The translations under genes and the position numbers were made by a program. From NCBI RefSeq assembly GCF_020667845.1, contig NZ_JAFMPQ010000020.1:1-64000 (forward strand): a stretch of 64,000 bases of DNA. Reading direction: 5' to 3'. How positions within the stretch are numbered: position 1 is the stretch's first letter; every line of letters starts with the position of its first letter. Below are positions 35,779 to 43,844 of the stretch, piece after piece. The notes below the pieces were generated by a model that was given only the letters and a program-made list of their open reading frames with translations, made no database searches and was not told the DNA's origin. The DNA is from Cognatishimia sp. F0-27 (GTDB lineage: Bacteria; Pseudomonadota; Alphaproteobacteria; Rhodobacterales; Rhodobacteraceae).

Positions 35779-36833
35779 GCGCGACCTGCCCGGGCAAAGC
35801 CCTCGAAAAAGGCATCGAACTGGTCCGAGCTCTGCGCCGCCGCAAAGAGGACATCCTGCGCCTGTTCGGACAACAGGCTTGCCATGCGCGATTGCATCAC
35901 GCCCCAGTCGCCGGAGCGCGCCTCTCCCTGCGCCAGAATGGCCTGGCTGATCTCGCCCAGGGCCGCGGGTCGGGCGCCACGATCAAACCGCGTGCGCGTA
36001 GCGCTGAGCGGGGCGCGGAACGGCTCCTGCGCGCAGGTTGCGGCGTGCCAGTTGCACACAAAGAATTCGTGATAGGCGTCACCGAGCCCCACCATTGGTC
36101 CGCTTTCAACGGCGAACGCGGCCGTCTCACGCGCGATCCACGCGGTCCAGACCTCCGGCGGTGTCTGGCCTGCATAGCGCAGCGCGATACAGATCTCTGC
36201 CAGAAGATCGGCATTCTGATCGAGAAACGCGGTCAGCCCCGCAAAATGCAGCGATTGCAGAGCAGCTTCCGGCAGATCCGGATCGCGACGCCCGTATTCC
36301 GAGAGGTAATAGGCGATATGGGTAAGCTCGTAGGCCGCCTTCTTGTTCGGCAGCGCGAAAGTGGCCGTTCGGCTTGCAAAAGCCCGCAGACGGTCATTGA
36401 GCCCCGGATCACGGATCGGATCCACGCCTCGTCGCGCCATTAACCGGCGCGCCTCGGCCCGCTGCAGATCGGAGAGCTCTGCCTCCGCAAGCCCCTGTTC
36501 GGCGGCAAAGGCGACCATGCGCTCCGCCTCCCGGCCCGGCATGCCGAGCGCTTCGAGATCCAGCGCCATGGACAGCAAGAACCGGTAATACTGCGGAAAG
36601 AAGCCGAGCCGCTCGCGCATCTTGGCATAAAAGCTGGCATGCACGGCCAAAGCCTGCGGCTCAAGAGGCAGGCCGGTGCATTCAAGGATGTTCAGGATTT
36701 CGGCGTTTTCCTTGAGCCAGAACACATCGTCGCCGGAGCGGCGGTGCTCTGCGAAAAGGGCAACCAGCTCGGAAAGCCGCTCGGGGAGCGGCGCGATCCG
36801 GTTGGAAAATTTGAGAGAAATGACATTGCTCAT
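35775..36833 (-). CDS. Uncharacterised helical protein downstream of the tandem-core peptide gene
   Basis: 352 residues, apparently all alpha-helical and soluble, with no signal peptide or transmembrane segment. Notable conserved-looking polar patches are KKAAYELTHIAYYLSEYGRRDPDLP near 163-187 and GDAYHEFFVCNWHAATC near 255-271, rich in His, Glu, Tyr and Cys, which could form a metal or catalytic centre in a helical toroid. I believe Rhodobacterales relatives are annotated only as a DUF (possibly DUF6902), but I cannot verify this. No motif of YcaO, radical-SAM, LanM or grasp enzymes is visible. GAGG lies 7 bases before ATG 36833. It sits between the precursor-like gene and the transporter, so processing or modification of the repeat peptide is the working hypothesis. 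Confidence 0.7.
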   Translation of the reverse strand: MSNVISLKFSNRIAPLPERLSELVALFAEHRRSGDDVFWLKENAEILNILECTGLPLEPQALAVHASFYAKMRERLGFFPQYYRFLLSMALDLEALGMPGREAERMVAFAAEQGLAEAELSDLQRAEARRLMARRGVDPIRDPGLNDRLRAFASRTATFALPNKKAAYELTHIAYYLSEYGRRDPDLPEAALQSLHFAGLTAFLDQNADLLAEICIALRYAGQTPPEVWTAWIARETAAFAVESGPMVGLGDAYHEFFVCNWHAATCAQEPFRAPLSATRTRFDRGARPAALGEISQAILAQGEARSGDWGVMQSRMASLLSEQAQDVLFAAAQSSDQFDAFFEGFARAGRA

Positions 36834-36860
36834 GGGGGGACCTCGCTTGTCATGTGGCGG

Positions 36861-36883
36861 AGGGCGGCGGCTGGCGCCGCCCT
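36861..36883 (-). promoter_or_regulatory. Intercistronic hairpin between peptide and helical-protein genes
   Basis: AGGGCGGCG (36861-36869), a 5-base loop and CGCCGCCCT (36875-36883): a 9-bp all-but-one GC stem in the 74-bp gap. No T-run follows on the minus strand. This suits partial attenuation or mRNA-end protection, which would let the upstream repeat-protein gene be expressed more strongly than the two genes downstream. Confidence 0.55.
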
Positions 36884-36907
36884 GCCGATGGGACTGTGTG
36901 GGTCGGT

Positions 36908-37582
36908 TCAGGCTTTGACCGGACCGCTCCAGGAGGTGAAGGCTTCGGTAGCGTCGCCCGCGTCGATCTTGTCACCCGCCGGGCCGGACCAGGAGGTGAA
37001 CGCCTCGACATTGTCGCCCGCGTCGATCTTGTCACCCGCCGGACCGGACCAGGAGGTGAACGCCTCGACATTGTCGCCCGCGTCGATCTTGTCGCCCGCC
37101 GGACCGGACCAGGAGGTGAACGCCTCGACATTGTCGCCCGCGTCGATCTTGTCACCCGCGGGACCGGACCAGGACGTGAACGCCTCGACATTGTCGCCAG
37201 CGTCGATCTTGTCACCCGCGGGACCGGACCAGGACGTGAACGCCTCGACATTGTCGCCAGCGTCGATCTTGTCGCCCGCAGGACCGGACCAGGACGTGAA
37301 CGCTTCCACCGCGTCCCCTGCGTCGATGCGATCCCCTGCCGGACCCGACCAAGATGTGTAAGCTTCGACTCCATCTCCTGCGTCGATGCGATCACCCGCC
37401 GGACCAGACCAGGATGTGAAAGCCTCGACCCCATGGCCCGTCATCATCTCACCGGCTTCGGGGCCCGACCAGGACGTCATCATCTCGACGCCTTCGCCGA
37501 CAAGCGCGGAAGCGCCGATCGAGCTGCTGGCGGTCGTGGAAAGAATTTCTTTACGGGCTGTGTGCTTAGCTTGGACAGTCAT
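36908..37582 (-). CDS. Tandem-core repeat protein, candidate multi-core peptide precursor
   Basis: 224 residues. A 31-residue N-terminal leader-like region (MTVQAKHTARKEILSTT, then Ser/Ala-rich) is followed by a diverged first unit with VEMMTSWSGP (32-41), eight units of exactly 20 residues starting at 52, 72, 92, 112, 132, 152, 172 and 192 (consensus VEAFTSWSGPAGDKIDAGDN), and a truncated last unit TEAFTSWSGPVKA (212-224). TSWSGP is invariant in all ten. There is no signal peptide, transmembrane segment or cysteine. The start at 37582 follows GAGGAG at 9 bases. It heads a minus-strand operon with a helical protein and an EamA transporter. The layout is that of multi-core ribosomal peptide precursors; alternatives are a repeat adhesin or a structural protein. 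No family is recognised with certainty. Confidence 0.8.
   Translation of the reverse strand: MTVQAKHTARKEILSTTASSSIGASALVGEGVEMMTSWSGPEAGEMMTGHGVEAFTSWSGPAGDRIDAGDGVEAYTSWSGPAGDRIDAGDAVEAFTSWSGPAGDKIDAGDNVEAFTSWSGPAGDKIDAGDNVEAFTSWSGPAGDKIDAGDNVEAFTSWSGPAGDKIDAGDNVEAFTSWSGPAGDKIDAGDNVEAFTSWSGPAGDKIDAGDATEAFTSWSGPVKA
36911..37489. repeat. 60-bp tandem repeat array inside the peptide gene
   Basis: Eight full 60-bp units plus partial end units. The units at 37141-37200 and 37201-37260 are identical, which implies recent duplication. The others differ mostly at synonymous sites: Gly GGT/GGC, Thr ACC/ACG and Gly in SGP. Array length is a multiple of three, so copy number can change without breaking the frame. 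Confidence 0.92.
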
Positions 37583-37654
37583 CGGGGTAACTCCTCGTTT
37601 GAAGGTTTGAAAATCTCCCCTCAACGCTGCCCGCAAAACGTGTTTGCAAAAAAG

Positions 37655-37771
37655 TTAATTCTTGTTAAGGTTGTCTTAACCGAGAATTATCCACAGATTC
37701 GCCGGACCTGTCAGGGCCGCGATATCGGCTGTTGGCCGACCTATCCACAGATTTCAATTTCTTGTGGATAA
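37655..37771. promoter_or_regulatory. Cluster of three DnaA boxes and a CtrA-type site
   Basis: TTATCCACA (37687-37695, perfect), CTATCCACA (37741-37749, one mismatch) and TGTGGATAA (37763-37771, perfect, inverted) are DnaA boxes within 85 bp. Next to them, TTAAGGTTGTCTTAAC (37665-37680) is an exact TTAA-N7-TTAAC CtrA box within a GTTAAG/CTTAAC palindrome, with a further TTAA at 37655. The patch is AT-rich. It separates the divergent peptide operon and xth. It could be an origin-like element or a cell-cycle-controlled promoter. A TCGGC/GCCGA dyad (37725-37739) lies between the boxes. Confidence 0.65.
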
Positions 37772-37903
37772 CTTTGGGATTTGCAACGCAACACCCAGTT
37801 TGCAAAGTCTTGACCTCGCCGAATCGGGGTAGGCGCTCTTGTGGAGGCGGCAAGCGAGTCGCATAACGTCGCCCGAAGACCGCGCAGAAACAGGGGCCCG
37901 GAT

Positions 37904-38686
37904 ATGAGAATCGCCACGTTCAACATCAACGGCGTGAAGGCCCGTATCGGCGCGCTGACCGCATGGCTCGACGACACGAAACCGGATATCGCCCTGCTGC
38001 AGGAGATCAAGTCGATCGACGAGGCCTTCCCGAGAGAGGTTTTCGAGGAGCGCGGTTATACCGTCGAGACCCACGGGCAGAAGGGCTTCAACGGGGTGGC
38101 CATCCTGTCCAGGCACCCGCTGGAAGATGTCACCAGAGGATTGCCCGGCGATGACAGCGACGAACAGGCCCGCTGGATCGAGGCGACCGTTGTCGGAGAT
38201 ACCCACGCTTGCCGGATCTGCGGTCTCTACCTTCCCAACGGGAACCCGGCGCCGGGGCCGAAATACGATTACAAGCTGGCATGGATGGAGCGGCTGGAGG
38301 CGCGGGCCCGTGCCCTGCTCGCCGATGAAATGCCGGCGCTGATGGCCGGTGACTACAATGTGATCCCGCAGGCCGAAGACGCCGCGCACCCGGAAAACTG
38401 GCGCGAAGATGCGCTCTTCCGCCCCGAGACCCGCGCCGCCTTCCGGCGTATCCTCAATCTGGGTTTCACAGAAGCGTTCCGCGCGCGGCAGGCCGGCCCC
38501 GGCCACTACAGCTTCTGGGATTATCAGGCCAACAGCTGGGAGCGCGACAACGGTATCCGGATCGACCATGTGCTGCTCAATCCTCAGGCCGCCGACCTGC
38601 TCAGCGACTGCTCGATCGAAAAACAGGTGCGCGGCGGCGAGAAACCGTCCGATCACGTGCCGGTTTGGGTCACTCTGGCGCTCTAA
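37904..38686 (+). CDS. xth: Exodeoxyribonuclease III
   Basis: A 260-residue EEP-fold AP endonuclease/3' exonuclease of base-excision repair. MRIATFNINGVKAR at the start holds the metal/DNA Asn. ALLQEIKS near 30 has the Mg-binding Glu. LYLPNGNPAPGPKYDYKLAWM near 108-128 and MAGDYNVIPQAEDAAHPENW near 148-167 carry the catalytic Tyr, Asp and Asn. FWDYQANSWERDNGIRIDHVLLNP and the C-terminal SDHVPVWV have the final Asp-His. ATG 37904 is chosen because the EEP fold begins there; the ORF extends to 37841 without support. Confidence 0.95.
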   Translation: MRIATFNINGVKARIGALTAWLDDTKPDIALLQEIKSIDEAFPREVFEERGYTVETHGQKGFNGVAILSRHPLEDVTRGLPGDDSDEQARWIEATVVGDTHACRICGLYLPNGNPAPGPKYDYKLAWMERLEARARALLADEMPALMAGDYNVIPQAEDAAHPENWREDALFRPETRAAFRRILNLGFTEAFRARQAGPGHYSFWDYQANSWERDNGIRIDHVLLNPQAADLLSDCSIEKQVRGGEKPSDHVPVWVTLAL

Positions 38687-38851
38687 TCCCATCGCGCCGC
38701 CCCGATCAGCAGAGGGGTATCACGGCGCGTGCCAAACCACGCGCGCTTTAAGATAGATTTCACAGGCACCTTTGCTCCGCAACGCCTTGCGTCCCTGCAG
38801 TGGCACCATTACCTTTAGTGAAAACGGGGTATTTTTGGAGAGTCCGCGCCC

Positions 38852-39088
38852 ATGCCAATGCACGCACAGCAGATCGAAGAGCTTCTGCGCGAGAGTTTCC
38901 CGGAAGCCGAGATTCGGGTCGAGGGGGACGACGGGGTCCACATGTCGGCCATGGTTGTCGACGAGAGCTTCCGCGGCAAGAACAGGGTCCAGCAACAGCG
39001 CGCCGTCTACGCCGCGCTCAAGGGCAAGATGGACGGGCCGGCCGGAGAGTTGCACGCGCTTGCCCTGACCACACGAGCCCCTTCGTGA
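38852..39088 (+). CDS. bolA: BolA/IbaG family protein
   Basis: A 78-residue BolA-fold protein. The helix-strand pattern starts MHAQQIEELLRESFPEAEIRVEG. It is followed by DDGVHMSAMVVDESFRGKNRVQQQRAVYAALKGKM, where the conserved His29 lies in GVHM, and the final strand ELHALALTT completes the fold. BolA proteins bind monothiol glutaredoxins through a shared [2Fe-2S] cluster, and grxD lies 330 bp downstream on the same strand, which supports the pairing. TTGGAG precedes the start. Confidence 0.92.
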   Translation: MPMHAQQIEELLRESFPEAEIRVEGDDGVHMSAMVVDESFRGKNRVQQQRAVYAALKGKMDGPAGELHALALTTRAPS

Positions 39089-39155
39089 GCCAGTGCAGCA
39101 ACCATAGCGCAGCGCATCCGCCCGGTCGCGGAAAACACAGCATGAGAGCGACCCG

Positions 39156-39419
39156 ATGATCGGGCCCGGGATCGGATCTGCGGCGCTGATCGGGGTGCTT
39201 TGTGCCCTCATTGTCTGTGTGGCGGTATTCCGCGCCTGGGTCGCAATCCGAAATGACAAACACCAAGGGCGCGGTAGCCTTCCGGGCAAGGGATACCACA
39301 CGATAGACGCCTCGTACCACTCGGGCGGCTCGGGCGGCGGGCATTCCGCCGAATTCCGTGTTCCGAAGGACCCGCAGGTTTATGCCCGTCTATTCATACC
39401 GAAGGACAAGACGAAATGA
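39156..39419 (+). CDS. Small single-pass membrane protein overlapping grxD
   Basis: 87 residues. One N-terminal transmembrane helix (about 5-28, [21 protein letters not shown]) is followed by a basic stretch ([12 protein letters not shown]) and a Gly/Ser/Tyr-rich tail with [15 protein letters not shown] and the end [16 protein letters not shown]. The TGA overlaps the grxD ATG (ATGA), which argues for real, coupled translation. Orientation by positive-inside would put the tail in the cytoplasm. Function unknown; the context suggests a link to the BolA-Grx system. Confidence 0.65.
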   Translation: MIGPGIGSAALIGVLCALIVCVAVFRAWVAIRNDKHQGRGSLPGKGYHTIDASYHSGGSGGGHSAEFRVPKDPQVYARLFIPKDKTK

Positions 39420-39778
39420 GCGACGCCACCAGCAAGATCGACGAAACCATCAAGACCAACGACGTTGTGCTTTTCATGAAAGGCACAAAGGCGATGCCGC
39501 AATGCGGGTTCTCCAGCCGCGTGGCGGGCGTGTTGAATTACATGGGTGTGGATTACACCGACGTGAATGTTCTGGCAGATGATGCCGTGCGTCAGGGGAT
39601 CAAGGATTACTCCGACTGGCCCACGATCCCGCAGCTTTACGTGAAGGGCGAGTTTGTCGGCGGCTGTGACATCATCACCGAGATGACGCTTTCCGGCGAG
39701 CTCGACACGCTTCTGGAGCAAAGTGGCGTGAACTATGACAAGGAAGCTGCGGAAAAGATCCGCGAAGCCAACGCCTGA
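39416..39778 (+). CDS. grxD: Monothiol glutaredoxin (Grx4 type)
   Basis: A 120-residue thioredoxin-fold protein with the CGFS active site at residues 30-33 ([12 protein letters not shown]), which binds a glutathione-ligated [2Fe-2S] cluster rather than acting as a classic disulphide reductase. The GSH-binding loop [20 protein letters not shown] lies near 67-86. It works with BolA and A-type carriers in Fe-S trafficking. It is translated from an ATGA overlap with the small membrane protein and is followed by a terminator. Confidence 0.95.
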   Translation: MSDATSKIDETIKTNDVVLFMKGTKAMPQCGFSSRVAGVLNYMGVDYTDVNVLADDAVRQGIKDYSDWPTIPQLYVKGEFVGGCDIITEMTLSGELDTLLEQSGVNYDKEAAEKIREANA

Positions 39779-39813
39779 CCGCACAACGCGCCTTGTGCGA
39801 CGCGAGACCAAGC

Positions 39814-39845
39814 AACCCCGGGAGCCAGCAGGCGACCGGGGTTTT
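39814..39845 (+). terminator. Intrinsic terminator after grxD
   Basis: AACCCCGG (39814-39821) pairs with CCGGGGTT (39836-39843) around a 14-base loop. The T-run is TTTT at 39842-39845. It lies 36 bp after the grxD stop. Confidence 0.85.
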
Positions 39846-39884
39846 CATTTGGTCGATTTCAGTCTGCCGAGGTGAGCTTTTGCA

Positions 39885-40063
39885 GGCAGCCGCGTGACGG
39901 ACCTCGAACCGTGTGTCAGCCGGGGTCGGGGCATGGACACGGAGCGCGCCCGCCCTCTCCGGCTGGAGAGATGCGGTCAAGACGTTTCGTCGGTGGGTGA
40001 CCTTGGATATGCCATGATCAGGCTGACCGGCACGTCAGATGCAAAAGTGATCAGCGGTCTGCC
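39885..40063 (-). ncRNA. Candidate structured RNA (possible 6S RNA) downstream of zapA
   Basis: On the minus strand immediately after zapA. GGCAGACCGC (at 40063-40054) can pair with GCGGCTGCC (39893-39885) across a one-base bulge to close a roughly 179-nt domain. Inside lie three hairpins: GACG-AAA-CGTC, CTCTCC-AGCC-GGAGAG, and CCGTGT...ACACGG. The 3' strand has GGTTCGAGG before the closing arm, as 6S RNAs do. 6S RNA is typically encoded just after zapA in proteobacteria. The identification rests on position and rough structure only. Confidence 0.35.
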
Positions 40064-40458
40064 ATGGTCTTTTCTTCAACCGAGTCGGCCACGGATTCGG
40101 CGCGCGCGGCCAGTTCGGCCAGCGTATCGATCACGTTGGCCGGGATGACCGGCACCTCGACGCGTTCGGGCTCTGGCGGCGGCGTTTCCTCGATCGCGGT
40201 CAGCTCCGATTGCAGCGCGTCCACCTTGTCCTGCGCTTCGCGCAAGCGCTCCTCAAGCCCAGCGGTCTTGTCGGCAAGCATGAGCCCCGCCATCAGCAGC
40301 ATGCGCCCTTCGGGCATGCGACCGATCTGGTCCACGAGCACCTGCGCCTCGCTGTCCAGCAGTGCCGCAGCGGAATGCAGGAATTGCTCCTCGCCTTCCT
40401 GACACGCCACTTCAAAACTGCGCCCACCGATGGAGATGGTGACTTCGGTCTGGGCCAT
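40051..40458 (-). CDS. zapA: ZapA, cell-division protein
   Basis: 135 residues. The ZapA head is EVTISIGGRSFEVACQEGEEQFLHSAAALLD near 4-34, and the helical dimerisation tail continues through GRMLLMAGLMLADKTAGLEERL and a coiled coil near 70-95. The C-terminal extension is Pro/Glu-rich. ZapA bundles FtsZ filaments at mid-cell. The ATG overlaps the stop of the upstream coiled-coil gene by one base (TGATG), so the two are coupled. Confidence 0.9.
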   Translation of the reverse strand: MAQTEVTISIGGRSFEVACQEGEEQFLHSAAALLDSEAQVLVDQIGRMPEGRMLLMAGLMLADKTAGLEERLREAQDKVDALQSELTAIEETPPPEPERVEVPVIPANVIDTLAELAARAESVADSVEEKTMADR

Positions 40459-40994
40459 CACGGCGCCTCCTGTGTTGCGGCCAGCGCATCGGGTGCCGGT
40501 GCGCCCGCCTCCGCCAGGATCGGCGCGAGCGTGGCGTAAAGCTGCGCCACTTCAGCCGCGTCTGCCGCGCGCAAGGCGCGCAGGGACTCAAGCTCGGCCT
40601 GCATCGCCCGATTGATGAGATCCGGCTCACCCACCCCTTGCGCATTGGCATGGCGCAACGATTCCGAGGTTTGAAGGAGCGTCTCGTTGGCCTCGCGCAG
40701 GCGCGCCATCTCTCCTTCAAGCACAGCGGAGGCGTCCCGTGCTGCGGCCACCTGCTCCTTGAGCGCGGCCGTGTCGTCCTTGGCAACTCTCTCTTTCAGC
40801 AGGCGAATGCGCTCTTCAAGCTGCGCGTTGGCGAGTTTTTCATCCTCAAGCGCTTCGCGCAAAGCGGCGACTTCCGCAGGATCGATCGCCGGCTCTGCCG
40901 GTTCCGGCGGACCGGCATCCCAGGTCTCGACGCCACGCGCGATCCGATCGAGCGCCGCTGCCATACGAATGTGCAATTCCTCGATATCGGCCAT
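40458..40994 (-). CDS. Coiled-coil protein coupled to zapA
   Basis: 178 residues, acidic, almost entirely predicted coiled coil from about residue 40 to 165 (VAALREALEDEKLANAQLEERIRLLKERV and later heptads), with an N-terminal MADIEELHIRMAAALDRIARG segment. No membrane segment. The strong GAGGGG precedes ATG 40994. Its fixed partnership with zapA suggests a divisome-associated role, perhaps as a ZapB-like partner, but sequence alone does not prove this. Confidence 0.78.
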   Translation of the reverse strand: MADIEELHIRMAAALDRIARGVETWDAGPPEPAEPAIDPAEVAALREALEDEKLANAQLEERIRLLKERVAKDDTAALKEQVAAARDASAVLEGEMARLREANETLLQTSESLRHANAQGVGEPDLINRAMQAELESLRALRAADAAEVAQLYATLAPILAEAGAPAPDALAATQEAP

Positions 40995-41284
40995 GCGGTC
41001 TGCCCCTCGTCCGTCCTGCCTGTTCGCCCACGCCACACAAACCCTGTCATTGCAGGCAATGCAGCGCACTGCGCGCGAATCGGATGCGCGCGGTGATGGC
41101 CAGAGTTTAACAATCCGTTCGGGGAATTGCGCCCCTTCAATTGCAAGGCCTTACGCGGCGCCGTTCAAGTCACGCGGACAAGAAGCGCGGGCCACCGCTT
41201 GAATCTCCCCCAAGGGCTGGTATTGAGCCTCAAACTGCCTGTTTTCATGCAGGCCAGCCACCCAACAGGAAGGAAGCCTGACCC

Positions 41285-43333
41285 GTGGATATTGACGCGC
41301 TTCGCAAGGATCACCCTGACCACTGGATGCGTGCAACGGCCATCAGAGCGCTTGCGCTCGATGCCGTGGCCGAAGCCAACTCGGGCCATTCCGGCATGCC
41401 CATCGGCATGGCCGATGTCGCCACCGTGCTCTACTCGAAGCACCTCAAGTTCGACGCCGCCAATCCGACATGGCCGGACCGTGACCGTTTCATCTTGTCC
41501 GCGGGGCACGGGTCCATGCTGCTTTACGCAGCGCTCTATCTGGCGGGCGACCCCGAGATCACCCTCGATCAGGTCAAGGCGTTCCGCCAGTGGGGGGCCA
41601 AGACTGCCGGCCATCCGGAGAATTTCCACGCCGACGCCATTGAGACCACAACCGGCCCGCTTGGACAGGGGATTGCCAATTCCGTCGGTTTTGCCATGGC
41701 CGAAGAGATCCTGCGCGCGCGGTTTGGTCCCAAGCTGGTCAACCACCGCACCTATGTGATCGCCGGCGACGGCTGTCTCATGGAAGGGGTGAGCCAGGAA
41801 GCCATCGGGCTCGCGGGGCGCTACGGGCTCGGCCATCTGATCGTGTTCTGGGACAACAATGACATCACGATCGACGGCAAGGTCTCGCTGTCGGATCGCA
41901 CCGATCAGGTGGCGCGCTTCCGCGCCTCCGGGTGGCACGTGCAGGAAATCGACGGCCACGACCCCGAAGCCATCGACGCCGCAATCACCGCTGCCAAGGC
42001 GGTCAAGGATCAACCCTCGATGATTGCGTGCAAGACGCATATCGCGCTCGGTCACGCGGCACAGGACACTTCCAAGGGTCACGGTGCATTGACCAACGCG
42101 GAGCAGAACGCCGAAGCCAAGAAGATCTGGGGCTGGACCACCGGCCCGTTCGACGTGCCCGCAGAGATCAAGTCCTGGTGGGAAGAGGTTGGAGCCCGCG
42201 GCGCGAGCGAGCGCGAAGCGTGGGAGGGCCGCCTGTCCGCAGCCTCCGGCGCCAAGCAGCGCGAATTCGCCCGGATCATGGCCGGTGAGGCCCCCAAGAA
42301 GCTCTCCGCCACGATCAAGGCGCTCAAGAAGCAGATTTCCGAAACCGCGCCCAAGGTTGCGACCCGCAAAAGCTCCGAAATGGTGCTCGAAGTGGTCAAT
42401 CCGATCATGCCCGAAACCGTTGGCGGCTCCGCCGATCTCACCGGTTCGAACAACACGCTGACCGGCGATCTGGGCGTTTTCGACATCGACAACCGCGCGG
42501 GCCGTTATGTTTATTGGGGTATCCGCGAGCATGGCATGGCCTCGGCCATGAATGGCATGGCGCTCCATGGCGGCGTGCGCCCGTATGGCGGCACGTTCAT
42601 GGCCTTCACCGACTACGCACGCCCCGCAATGCGGCTTGCGGCATTGATGAAGGTGCCAACGGTTTTTGTCATGACCCATGACAGCATCGGCCTTGGCGAG
42701 GATGGTCCCACGCACCAGCCGATCGAACATCTCGCAATCAGCCGCGCGACGCCGAACACGCTGGTGTTCCGCCCCGCCGACACGGTGGAAACGGCGGAAG
42801 CCTGGGAAATCGCGCTGCGCCAGACGGCAACCCCCTCTGTGCTGTCGCTCACCCGGCAGGGCCTGCCCACCGTGCGCACGGAGCACAAGACCGCCAATCT
42901 CGTCGAGAAAGGCGCCTATGTGCTCGCCGATGCAGAAGGCAAGCGTCAGGTCATCTTGATGGCGACAGGGTCCGAAGTCGCCATTGCAATGGCCGCGCGG
43001 GATCAGCTTCAGGCCGCGGGCATTGGCACCCGTGTGGTTTCCATGCCCTGCTGGGAACTCTTTGAGATGCAGGACGAGAAATACCGTCGTCGCGTTCTGC
43101 CCGCGGGCCCGGTGCGCGTCGGCATCGAAGCCGCGATCCGCTTCGGATGGGATCGCTGGCTCTTTGGCGAGCGTGGCAAGCGGGAGAAGTCGGGCTTCGT
43201 CGGTATGCATGGTTTCGGAGCCTCGGCACCGGCCGATGTGCTTTACGAGCAGTTCGGCATCACCGCCGACGCGGTCGTTTCGAAGGCCAAAGCCCTTGTG
43301 GATGGAAAGTGGTCTCCCGATACCACGATCTGA
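41285..43333 (+). CDS. tkt: Transketolase
   Basis: A 682-residue thiamine-diphosphate enzyme of the pentose-phosphate and Calvin pathways, moving two-carbon ketol units. The N-terminal domain opens [30 protein letters not shown] with the catalytic His. ThDP-binding [38 protein letters not shown] lies near 161-198. The pyrimidine domain has [19 protein letters not shown] near 412-430 and the [19 protein letters not shown] block near 463-481. It starts at GTG 41285 after AGGAAGG. Divergent from the zapA pair, with a terminator after it. Confidence 0.96.
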   Translation: MDIDALRKDHPDHWMRATAIRALALDAVAEANSGHSGMPIGMADVATVLYSKHLKFDAANPTWPDRDRFILSAGHGSMLLYAALYLAGDPEITLDQVKAFRQWGAKTAGHPENFHADAIETTTGPLGQGIANSVGFAMAEEILRARFGPKLVNHRTYVIAGDGCLMEGVSQEAIGLAGRYGLGHLIVFWDNNDITIDGKVSLSDRTDQVARFRASGWHVQEIDGHDPEAIDAAITAAKAVKDQPSMIACKTHIALGHAAQDTSKGHGALTNAEQNAEAKKIWGWTTGPFDVPAEIKSWWEEVGARGASEREAWEGRLSAASGAKQREFARIMAGEAPKKLSATIKALKKQISETAPKVATRKSSEMVLEVVNPIMPETVGGSADLTGSNNTLTGDLGVFDIDNRAGRYVYWGIREHGMASAMNGMALHGGVRPYGGTFMAFTDYARPAMRLAALMKVPTVFVMTHDSIGLGEDGPTHQPIEHLAISRATPNTLVFRPADTVETAEAWEIALRQTATPSVLSLTRQGLPTVRTEHKTANLVEKGAYVLADAEGKRQVILMATGSEVAIAMAARDQLQAAGIGTRVVSMPCWELFEMQDEKYRRRVLPAGPVRVGIEAAIRFGWDRWLFGERGKREKSGFVGMHGFGASAPADVLYEQFGITADAVVSKAKALVDGKWSPDTTI

Positions 43334-43357
43334 GCCTGTTCGCCCGGACGACATCGA

Positions 43358-43387
43358 AACGCCCCGGTTTCACCGCCGGGGCGTTTT
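43358..43387 (+). terminator. Intrinsic terminator after tkt
   Basis: AACGCCCCGG (43358-43367), 8-base loop, CCGGGGCGTT (43376-43385) continuing into TTTT (43384-43387). Perfect 10-bp stem. Confidence 0.93.
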
Positions 43388-43414
43388 CACATGCGGCGCG
43401 GCACCATCCGCCTA

Positions 43415-43462
43415 GACCAGACCAGACCAGACCAGACCAGACCAGACCAGACCAGACCAGAG
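43415..43462. repeat. Pentanucleotide microsatellite (GACCA)9
   Basis: Nine uninterrupted GACCA units plus a partial tenth, 27 bp after the tkt terminator. The unit is not a multiple of three, and frames stay open through it on both strands (VWSGL on the minus strand, DQTRP on the plus). Overlapping frames have no ribosome-binding site or family resemblance. The remaining sequence to 43844 shows no gene. Confidence 0.9.
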
Positions 43463-43844
43463 AACCGGCCCTCGGGGATGAACACAAGCCACGTCGGGCG
43501 TCACCGACGCGCCCGTGCCCTGCCCTCCTGCCTTGTCTGAGGCTCCGGGCACTGCCTGTGACGGGCGCCCTCGCTCCCTGCCCCTTTCAGGCGCAGTCAG
43601 GTTTCGCCCGCAGCGAACGGGCGCGGCATGGGCTTGAACCCAAAAGACAAACGGACCTGTCATGTGGACTCGCGCGTGGCTCTACTCGCGCTGCTGGTGC
43701 TGACCTTCGGCCAGGCAGCCGGCGCCGTGGTCATGTCAAACGATGGACGGATAAAATGGCGCGCACCCGCTTCATTCCGAGTGCGTCACGCTTTCAATCG
43801 ACAAACAGCTTGGGCAACACCGCCGCTCGCCAGAGCCAACGCCT

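Noticed and set aside
36911-37489. CRISPR or other non-coding array at the 60-bp repeats
   Set aside because: No spacers. Substitutions are codon-synonymous in the minus-strand gene, so it is protein-coding.
34870-37582. Known RiPP class (lanthipeptide, lasso, YcaO or radical-SAM)
   Set aside because: None of the defining enzymes or motifs is present within or beside the operon.
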